Assembly: GCA_964036155.1 (NCBI GenBank)
Contig: OZ038422.1
Location: 69,215,201-69,279,200, forward strand
Length of the DNA stretch: 64,000 nucleotides
DNA from: Diploscapter coronatus
Lineage: Eukaryota > Nematoda > Chromadorea > Rhabditida > Rhabditidae
Reading direction: 5' to 3'
Position 1 is the stretch's first letter, and each line of letters begins with the position of its first letter. Positions 56,411 through 64,000 of the stretch are shown piece after piece. Below the pieces are notes generated by a model. That model did no database searches and had not been told where the DNA came from. It was given only the letters and a program-made list of their open reading frames with translations. Both the position numbers and the translations under genes were made by a program.

Positions 56411-59400
56411 TTAGGATTTCGAAAGACAACAAACAGTATGACCAATTGATGGAGAAAGGATACAGGATGGATGCGACGGGGGACACGAGTCGATTGCTGG
56501 GGGAATGCAGCGAGGGGCGGGAGATGAAGGGTGGTCGCGGTACTCGAGTCCAGCCGGACAAACTGAAACGAATAGTGATTGACAGATAATAAATAGGTCA
56601 ACTGAATGCATATTAGGTGCAGAGTCGTAATTGCAATTAGCTAATTATCAATCAAACAAAGAAGGACCGCTACAATTGAGATTGTTTCAAGAAGCATTGT
56701 CCACCTTTCATTTATTCTTACTACCACACCTTTCTTCGAAAAACGCACTACGAATCGTTTCCGGCCGGGTTTGCAATTGGGCAAAGTATCTGGCCAAAAA
56801 GTAATATATCAGGGATGTTCAGAGTTTCAATTTGTTTTTTTAAATGTTGAAACCAGTACTGGAGGTTTTCTAATTATATGATCAGAGTTGAAATTCCGAT
56901 GATCACCACAATAAATTCACTCGCGAATCACGAATATGGCTTTACAAATTCCGCCTTATGCATATGCTATGCTTGTTTACATTTCGTTTTCTTATTCATT
57001 TCACAATCTAGCAATAAAAAATAGATTGTTTACCTTCCTGCTCTTGTTGGTTTGTACTACTGGATGAAGTTGACTTAATTGGCGAAAATCGAGAATGTCT
57101 TGAGCCAAAGTATTGAGATCGGTGAGGAAGGCGACGTGGAATGGGCAGAGGAGTTGACGAAGAAGGGAATTCTGCACGGTCAGATGAGAAAGCACCTACA
57201 ATTAAAAATATGTATCAATCATATCACATTAGGGTGTGGTAAAAACTTGTATCGACTGACAAATATGCCAAATACATACGATCTAAAGTCTTTGTTCTTT
57301 CATAGCAATGAAACAGTAGCTAAAACTAGAATCAAGTATTCACACATTGCGCGTTCACGTAAAAAGAGTTAGGCCGCTTTTGACACTAACTAATTGAATT
57401 AGACGGCCTCGCATTGATAATTTCGATAAATTTATAAATTACTTGGTTTCATTTCCCCATTTCTCATTCCATTTCCGCACTCTCCATTTATTCCTCGTTC
57501 TGGGCAACGATGTTTCATTGGGGATTGCATATTTCGTGGAGTTGGAGGATCGATATGCTGCTGTTGATTCATGTTGTTCATTGGTGGCATTTCATTTTGA
57601 GGAGGTCTATGGTTGTTATGATTGTTCATGTTCTGCATGGAACACCCATTGAAATACTTCCCACAATCCATATCACATCCCATTCCGTTGCAACCATGAT
57701 TGCCAGAATGCGGTTGAGGTTGCGGATGATTAACGGGTCCTCCTCCATTTCGAGGTGGCACATTTGTATTGCCGTTCATTTGGTTACAACAGTTGGGAAC
57801 GTTTATTGGAGCCTGTTGTCCGTTATTCATGTTCCCACTTCCCATATTTTCATTCCTCGGTTCATTATTATTGTTACAACAGCTTGGCCCATTTCGCTCA
57901 GAATGTGGCGCATTTATTGGTCTATTCATTTCATTCATATCTCCGCTTCTGGGTCCGTCTGCATTGTTTACTGTTGGTGGTCGTTCCATTGGACAACCCC
58001 AAGACTCTCCTCCTCTATTGTTGTTGTTGTTGATGTTCTCATTCGGACTTGGCTGATTGGGGAAATGGTTGGCGTTATTTTGATTTTGGTTTGGATTTCC
58101 GTTCATATGCCTACCACTGAATTCATGCGATGAGAAACGATTGTTTTCACCTTCAAAAGTGGGAAAAGGTTCAGGCTCTCTGGGTTGTAATGGTGGAGGG
58201 ATAATTTGTCTAGGTTTCTCGGGAGGTGGAGCCATAGGCTGTGGTCGATTGTGCCCATCTTGTCTGTCCCAATCACCAGTATTCTTCCTTGACGAGAATT
58301 GAGGAGGTCTTAGTTCCTCCGTTGTTCCCCACGACTGGACGTTATAGGGAGACGGCAATTCATGACTGGCTTCGCTAAATGGAAAACCTTTCGGGCCTTG
58401 CAACGGACATGGTCTAATTTGACTCGGTGCATTCGGTCGCTTCTGCAGCTTCTCCATAGGTCGGTTAAGCGATGAAGCAGGTGGAGGCATTTGCATTTGT
58501 TCTCGGGGCTGTTCACCATCTCCGAAGTTGTTGCTAGGGCTATGCGGTCTCATCGTAGGAGCTGGTCGGTGCATACGAGGTTCGTTTGGTGGTGGCAAGA
58601 TCTGATTAGGCGAAGGTCCAGGGGAAGGTCGTCCTCTTTCAGGTCTTTCTAGTGGTCGGTCGACTGTTGGAGGTCGGAACGAAGACCCTTGTTCCCATCC
58701 CATTGGCTCACTATTTCTGTCGCCATTCTCTATTGGTTGCATCGGTGGTCTTATTGAACTCATCTGTCCTGGTCCAATTGGCATAGAGCCGCATCCATTG
58801 CACGGGTCAAATGGAGGGCATTCGCCGTTTTCCTCGCACCCATGTAGTGGTGAATATCCATGATTCTGCCCATGCCCTTTCGCAGACAATCTTCGTGTTC
58901 CTCGGTTGACTACCGTAATAGTTTCGGGCTCTCCGTCATTCAGCAACCCATAAGGTCCTCCACCACTCGGACGGAATGGACGAGGAATCAATGGCTTGGG
59001 AGCAGGAATAGGAGGCAAACCTAAAAAATCATTTTCATTACTTGCGTTGTTCAATAAAATTGTGGAAAGTTGATCTTCATCTTAAAATGGTATCTTCGTT
59101 GATATTATTGAGAGAAGTTAGCTTCTTTGAAAATCTGAGAGGTTTTTGAATTTTCGGAAAAGGAAGCTGAACGGAAACCTCTCAAAAATACCGAAAACGT
59201 AATTTTTCGAAAATCACTTGTTTTGAGGAAAATACTAGTCGAGAAGAAAAACTCAAAACTTTCTAAATGCCGAAAAAAAAACAACCCGTCTTTTATGAGA
59301 ATTAACTTGTTCCTGAACCAGGAAAGATTTTCAGGTGTTAACTCAAATTTGTTGGTTTTTGCGCATTCTTTCTCTCCCTCGAAAGGAGGAAACTTGGCCT

Positions 59401-61263
59401 CTACGTATCGGATACTTCCTATTTTCAGAGCCGATATGAGCGTCGTAAAATATTCGACATTGAGAGCAAACCTGCCAATTTGAGAGTTAACAGCTGAAAA
59501 CCCTCCTAGTAGGAATAACAATAACATCTCTAGCCCAATTTTTCTAATTCAGAATTATACCTGCAGGCGGAACCATCTCTTCTTCCTTTCCACAACAAAT
59601 GAACCTCCGAATTTCTCGATTGAACTCGCACCGATATCCTTGATAGCAAGGCTAAAAATGTCACGGTTTCTTCAGTTTCAATTAAAGGACATGCCTGGAA
59701 ATAGCAGTCTCTCAATCGATTGCCATAGTCAATGAGAACGGACTCGTCTGGATTATTGCACCGAGGCAGACGACGATGGGATGGCCTAAAGATTATGATA
59801 GAGAAAAAATTTTGAGATTTGCGAAAACTAATAATTTGCTCATAATTACGTTTCTAGAGATCTAAGAAGGCTTGGAAGACTCCGATTTTTTCTGAATGGA
59901 AAATACCTTCTAGACAGGCCTAGGGAGTACTTTGTCAGATGGAAATAAAATACAGGGGGTAAATCGTAAGAGTGAAATCATAAGTTATAACTCTACTTCG
60001 CAGTAGCAAAATTTTTGACTAATAGCAGCAAATTAAAGATGAGAGTTGGTAAAAAATAGAGAGTAGATTGCAAAGGATTTCTGAATATCGCCTTCATGGG
60101 AAAGTCTCGGAAGAAGCCCTTCGGTAGTTGTGTATCCGGAAACTGCACTATAAATTCTCATACTTTGTGGTTGTTTCTGTCGTAGTGGGCAACGGCATTT
60201 CTGTGGTAGTCATTCCTCCGATTTTTCTGCTCCTCGGCCGTTTAGTTCTGCGAGTCGTTTCAAATTCCCATTCGCTTTCTATAGAATAAAATGGCATAAA
60301 GAAGGAAAATTATCGTATGGACTATTTTAAAAATGGATTTGAATTAGAATATAATCGCACATTTTCTGAATTTTCATGAATGATTTTGAATCAATTCGAC
60401 TATGAAAAACATTTTTCTTCGTTGGAGCAATTCATGAAAACTAAGACCAATGTCCGAAATGGATTTCGAGTCTGGAGAATATATCTTTTCTTCTATCATC
60501 GTGCATTTCAACAATGTGCTTGCGCTCTCTACATAAAGGAATAGAATTAGACCTCTACCTTCTTCGTCTGGCTTTTCTTTATTCCCTCCACCTTCTTCAT
60601 CGGGTTTTTCCTTATTCCCTCCACCTTCTTCTGGTACGGGAACAATTGCTTCTTCAGGAATTTCTGAATATTTTATTCTACACAATTCAGGTTTAATTCA
60701 AAACCTCCTTCCAAGTCGGTAGGTTTTTCAACAATAGCCTCAACAATCGGTCCTTTCGGTCGTTTAGTCCTCTGCGGTTCAGTCGTGTATGGAAGCAGTT
60801 CTGAGGGAACGGAGGCTTAACTCATAATTGCAAATATTAGCTATTTATTCACTCACTTGTTGTTCCAAGAATGACTTCTTCACTCTCGGTTGCTTCGTCA
60901 GTCCAGCAGCAATAGTCCCAAAAATTTAGAAGTGAAATATTTTCTCGGAAATGATTCAGTCTAACCTGGAAACCAGGAATGAGTATGGGGAATCGCTCGC
61001 AAACAGTTCCTCCGGGACAGCTCGATTCGTTATAACTGCCTAATTGTTGACTGCATTGCTGAAGATCACCGCTGATTGGGTGGATGTAGACTTTATTGCC
61101 TGAAAGTTGATTGACTAGAAAAGAATTCGAGAGAGAACAGCTCATCTGAAGGGCAGTGAATTGGGACATCATTGTCGTAGAAAAGCTGCATGAGTACTTT
61201 GCTGGGGACGATTACATTTGGCAACCAGACGAAAAACAGTAAAAACAACAAAGGAATTTGCAT
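56411..61263 (-). CDS. secreted Lustrin-type Cys-module protein with Asn/Pro/Gly-rich region
   Basis: Extracellular protein, probably matrix or cuticle related. About ten exons join in phase from ATG 61263 (signal peptide MQIPLLFLLFFVWLPNVIV). Module 1 reads CSQQLG, CPGGTVCERF, then DYCCW. Next come a Thr/Arg linker with TKRPKG, two tandem copies of an 11-residue repeat (GGGNKEKPDEE, near 60560-60650), a second basic linker (RTKRPRSRK) and TTTE-type repeats. Module 2 is CNNPDES, RDCYFQPCYQGYRCEFN, FICCG. One large exon (57445-59024) is a 520-residue Pro/Gly/Asn/Met-rich region with CPPFDPCNGCGSM near its start and CNGMGCDMDCGKYFNGC near its end. Two more exons (57030-57195 and 56411-56574) add a Ser/Pro segment and module 3 (CPAGLEY, CPPSHPSCILSPSIG, CC). 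The large exon also has an in-frame stop at 57432 just after the donor, so a shorter isoform is possible. One intron starts with GC (near 59692) and one seems to end in GG (near 60910). Confidence 0.75.
60558..60662 (-). repeat. tandem 33-bp coding repeat
   Basis: Two near-identical 33-bp units encode PDEEGGGNKEK in the Lustrin-type protein. It is a clear in-frame tandem duplication within one exon and a likely site of length polymorphism. Confidence 0.7.
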
Positions 61264-61801
61264 CGGACGATAGCCGGATAGAAGAAGGGAGAAAAGAGGA
61301 AGGGGAAGGGATTCGAGACCTGAAACCGACCGGAGGCAGAGAGAAGGAGTGAGACTGTTTGCCCGAGCCGATTGACAGGCCAACAGGCAGCTGCTCGATT
61401 GAAATCGAGACTGAGTGAGCTGGATGCTAGAAGTCGAGGCATAACATAATCAAACATAAAACAAATAAAGGAGATGAAAGATATTGGCAAGAAAGGCGAG
61501 ACCAAAAGGATAAAACGTAGCACAAACGAGAACGACGGAAATTGCGTAAGTCCGATTAAAATATGAAGTCCAGCTCTGTTGAATTTTTCACAAAATATAA
61601 AAATGGCGTGAGGATCAATTTTTCGCAAAATTATATACTTTAGAAAGATAGCCTACGCATTACATGAAAAATCCTACTGAAGTTATGAAAGCGGGAAGCA
61701 TTTCGTTAATTTTTTACTGCTCAAGTACTCTTCTTTTCCGATAATTTGAATCTTTATTGCGAGGATTTCATATTTGAAGTTTTAGTCTAACAAGAGAACT
61801 T
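61264..61801. other. intergenic region with purine-rich block
   Basis: Positions 61264-61520 are purine-rich on the plus strand (GGAGAAAAGAGGAAGGGG type), just upstream of the Lustrin-type gene's start. The rest is AT-rich. The minus-strand frame 61212-61628 is an in-frame-biased extension with no motif. Confidence 0.4.
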
Positions 61802-61924
61802 TCAGAAATGTCCGCCTTCGATTTGACTGATTCTTGAACCAAAGAGATATTTCATGGTGCTGATCACGAATTTGAAGGCAAAAAGTGCCGACGGGCGACG
61901 ATTCGGACAGGGAAATGTGAACAT
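61802..61924 (-). CDS. 41-codon micro-ORF, paralogous to the divergent plus-strand ORF
   Basis: Complete 40-residue frame, start MFTFPCPNRRPSAL, a hydrophobic/amphipathic centre (AFKFVISTMKYLFG), end ISQIEGGHF and a TGA. Product unknown. The support is comparative within the window: the plus-strand frame at 62038 encodes the same pattern (MFKFPCSNRHLSAI, FRFVISVMNYLLG, ISQIEGRHF). The two copies differ at many third codon positions (for example CCC/CCT, TGT/TGC, AAT/AAC, GTG/GTA, TAT/TAC, AGT/AGC, CAT/CAC), and most amino-acid changes are conservative. The context AACGATGTTCA at the start is also shared. This is the pattern expected of a translated gene under selection. It has no canonical signal peptide; the centre could be a short membrane helix. 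It could instead be the N-terminal exon of a longer gene, but no partner exon was found. Confidence 0.55.
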   Translation of the reverse strand: MFTFPCPNRRPSALFAFKFVISTMKYLFGSRISQIEGGHF

Positions 61925-62037
61925 CGTTTTGCACTGCAGAAACTTGCGTGCAAAATTGAAATCAGAAATTAGCATACATTATTTGTTTTCCTCTTCTGCG
62001 CAGAAAGACATTTAACTTTTCTCGCATGCATAGAACG
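61925..62037. promoter_or_regulatory. 113-bp spacer between divergent micro-ORFs
   Basis: The start codons of the two paralogous micro-ORFs face away from each other across only 113 bp, so a shared bidirectional promoter is likely if they are expressed. The spacer is AT-rich (TTATTTG, TTTTCTC). No specific element can be named. Confidence 0.35.
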
Positions 62038-62223
62038 ATGTTCAAGTTTCCTTGCTCGAACCGTCACCTGTCAGCAATTCTTGGCTTCAGATTCGTAATT
62101 AGCGTCATGAACTACCTCCTTGGTGAAAAAATCAGCCAAATCGAAGGCAGACACTTCAAAAATTTCCCTTGTAAGATAACATTTTTATTTTCTAATATTC
62201 AAAAGTTCTATTCAAAATTGTAA
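62038..62223 (+). CDS. micro-ORF, plus-strand paralogue of the 61.8-kb ORF
   Basis: Starts MFKFPCSNRHLSAI and continues with FRFVISVMNYLLG and ISQIEGRHF, aligning residue by residue without gaps to the minus-strand frame at 61802-61924. Beyond residue 40 it runs on (KNFPCKITFLF) to a stop at 62223, where the paralogue has a stop. A donor-like TT|GTAAGA lies at about 62171, so this tail may instead be intron. I chose the Met at 62038 over the in-frame Met at 62026 because the AACGATGTTCA context is shared with the other copy. Function unknown. Confidence 0.5.
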   Translation: MFKFPCSNRHLSAILGFRFVISVMNYLLGEKISQIEGRHFKNFPCKITFLFSNIQKFYSKL

Positions 62224-62447
62224 CCCAGTTATAAAAGCTCTCTGTTCGTAATGAAGCTTGCTTTAATGATACTAAAAACTGACGAAGAAAAACGACTATC
62301 ATAAGGAATTAGATAAAGGTTGATTGTATATTTATATTTTCCTAAGTTTTCACTTATTTTATTCTTGCTACTCCGTTGGTTCAGAAAATATGGCCTAGTG
62401 CTGCTAGCGCTAAATCAAATAATCTTTGTGCTTTTCTGAAAAATCGT

Positions 62448-62579
62448 TCATGCTACTCAGCATTCCCAATACCTATTGGTTATAACGGTAGTGAAAAAAC
62501 CAGCCAGTACCGACTGGATACCGATGGTTTTTTCTTCCACTACTATTGATAATTAGTCGGCTTAGGAATACTGAGTATG
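62448..62579. mobile_element. about 130-bp imperfect inverted repeat (MITE-like)
   Basis: The left arm (ACTCAGCATTCCC, then TAGTGAAAAAACCAG) and right arm (ATGGTTTTTTCTTCCACTA, then GGAATACTGAGT) are imperfect complements over most of their length and would fold into one long hairpin. It lies between the micro-ORF pair and the 3' end of the cardiolipin synthase gene. No coding capacity. Confidence 0.55.
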
Positions 62580-62689
62580 GATAATTTTGTTCTGTATTAT
62601 TCTACGATTTTTTCACATATTGTAAATTTATTATCTGACAACCTATGTATAAATTAGCAACTAATTTCTAATAAATGGCTATGTTTCAT

Positions 62690-63846
62690 CTACTGTTTTT
62701 GTTTGAACTTTAATGGATTTTTAAGTTTCCTGAATCCTCGTCCAGTTGCATATTGAAGACCAGAATAAACCGTTGTGAAGGCAGTCAAACAACTGTAATC
62801 TTTTTATAAATTTTTAGGAAAAAACAGAAAATACCAACCCCAAGTAGAATATTCCCGTTTTTGCATCTGCGGAAAATTCGAAAATTGGCGAGGCCAGCGA
62901 AGCAGCCACCAAGGTGATTTGCAGAACTGTGTTCGCCTGAAAATTAATTTTTAGAACACTGTTAGTTAAAAGTTTAGTTGGACATTTTATTCAGTCTCCC
63001 CGAGAAAAAATAAATTCCTTCCGTATTTTACAATGCGGATTCTTGAACGTGTCTCTAAACATAACTGAAAAACGAGATTTTTGAATGGAATAAAATGTTA
63101 TGCAAATCCACTGTTTAGATAAATGATTTTATTGTTGTTCGAGAGGAAAGAAGATGAAATGAATAAGTGTTGTGTACCTTGCTGACGAGTGTCGGAACAA
63201 TTTGCATGGACGAGACCTGCGGATTGAAGAATCGATCGAGTGAATAGGGGGGCTGCATCATTTTGTATCGCTTGTAGAAGCCCCCCACAATCAGACAGAC
63301 ATCTCGCAGAAGGACTATCGATGTGAGGTAGACTGAAAATGGGGCTGAATGGTTTGCATAATCTGTGATTGGTTCGAGCGATTAACTATATCTATCGAAA
63401 ATGGACTAGCTGAGAAAAATGCTAGAAAACAAAGAAATAAAGTTCATATTCATCAAATGTGAAGTAAGCTCTATTGAGCTGATCAAATTTTCCGAATGTG
63501 AACTGCGATCATTTTCGAAATCCTATTTTTTCAAAATGCGATTAAAATAGGAAAAAACAAACTAAGAATTCAACTAACTGGGAATGAGTGCAGCGTAAGT
63601 CATTGTAACGAACATAGTGCTGATAAGCAGTTTATCCGCAATCGGATCGAGCACGGAGCCGAGCAGAGAGCGCTGTCCTGGCACGTTTCGGGCGATGTAG
63701 CCATCTAGCTGAAAATAAACTATATGGGAGAAGGACGAAAGAAATGACCTACCAAATCAGTGACACCTGCTGCGAGGAAGAGGGAGAAGGCAGTACCGAA
63801 GCTCTCAACTACAATTAAATAGCCGATCACTGGGGTTGCGGCGATT
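62690..63846 (-). CDS. crls-1: cardiolipin synthase (CDP-alcohol phosphatidyltransferase), 5' partial
   Basis: Eukaryotic-type cardiolipin synthase of the inner mitochondrial membrane, joining phosphatidylglycerol and CDP-diacylglycerol. Five exons in phase: about 63748-63846 ([20 protein letters not shown]), 63586-63710, 63180-63322, 62842-62937 and 62690-62808. The CDP-alcohol phosphatidyltransferase signature DG-x2-AR-x8-G-x3-D-x3-D is complete: DGYIARNVP, then [12 protein letters not shown]. It is followed by [23 protein letters not shown] and [19 protein letters not shown]. The C-terminus [19 protein letters not shown] parallels the human enzyme's C-terminal region. The N-terminal exons, including any mitochondrial targeting sequence, lie beyond the right edge or in the last 150 bp. 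The fact that lysocardiolipin-type acyltransferases lie 17 kb away is noted separately. Confidence 0.88.
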
Positions 63847-64000
63847 CTGGAAAGAGAAATGCAATTGTTAGAGGAATGAATAATGTTTGAAATTAGATTT
63901 CATGGAAATGTTTACTTTGGTTTGATTACGTAAAACTTGAATTTAGATCGTCTTCGATGAGTATGATAAAATCTCTTGAATTTTTACCACGTCATTTTTT
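63847..64000 (-). other. intron or upstream sequence of the cardiolipin synthase gene
   Basis: Begins with a TTTCCAG acceptor (minus strand) for the first recognised exon. No further exon was recognised before the window ends. Confidence 0.4.

Noticed and set aside
57510..58133. 207-codon plus-strand frame
   Set aside because: Antisense to the Asn/Pro/Gly-rich exon of the Lustrin-type gene; it is open because the low-complexity coding strand lacks reverse-strand stops.
57432..59054. The 540-codon frame as a complete gene
   Set aside because: Its apparent start lies in an intron: TTTTTTAG precedes GLPPIPAPKP, which joins in phase to the upstream Cys module, and its 3' end has a donor joining two further exons.
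1..64000. tRNA, rRNA and CRISPR features
   Set aside because: No tRNA-like cloverleaf with a GGTTCGA-type arm, no rRNA-like stretch and no regularly spaced direct repeats were seen by eye. A dedicated scan could still find a tRNA missed here.

Overview
The window reads as nuclear DNA from a nematode, most likely a chromadorean. The coding parts are split by many short introns (commonly 43-60 bp) with a strong TTTCAG acceptor. The gene content is also worm-like: a ZP-domain cuticlin, Lustrin-type cysteine modules, a tandem pair of LCLAT1-type acyltransferases and a divergent PP1-like phosphatase. This is inference from gene content and splice signals; the species is not identified. All gene models were rebuilt by hand from reading frame, splice consensus and phase agreement, so internal exon edges may be off by a few bases.

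Layout. 0.9-5.7 kb (minus): a ZP-domain membrane protein, and immediately upstream on the same strand an unrecognised basic protein, close enough to be an operon candidate. 6.0-9.8 kb (plus): a DGAT2/MOGAT-family acyltransferase in ten exons and a small four-helix membrane protein. 10.6-32.7 kb (minus): a long KASH-domain (LINC complex) gene of about 25 recognised exons ending in the canonical PPPT. Its 5' half has multi-kilobase introns full of strand-asymmetric purine/pyrimidine blocks, microsatellites and small inverted-repeat elements. 38.6-45.8 kb (minus): two tandem LCLAT1-like lysophospholipid acyltransferases. 46.6-49.4 kb (minus): a divergent PP1-like phosphatase with one broken or non-canonical splice acceptor. 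50.2-53.3 kb (minus): a secreted Pro/Ser/Gln-rich protein with a cysteine-rich tail. 53.3-56.4 kb: intergenic DNA with several MITE-like inverted repeats. 56.4-61.3 kb (minus): a secreted protein with Lustrin-like cysteine modules around a long Asn/Pro/Gly-rich prion-like region. 61.8-62.2 kb: a head-to-head pair of paralogous micro-ORFs of about 40 codons. 62.7 kb to the right edge (minus): the 3' part of cardiolipin synthase.

Functionally, four genes are lipid enzymes: DGAT2 (triacylglycerol), two LCLAT1-like acyltransferases (lysocardiolipin or lysophosphatidylinositol remodelling) and cardiolipin synthase. The secreted or membrane proteins (ZP, Lustrin, Pro-rich) point to cuticle or extracellular matrix. 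The least explained item is the divergent micro-ORF pair at 61.8-62.2 kb, whose two copies differ mostly by silent or conservative changes.
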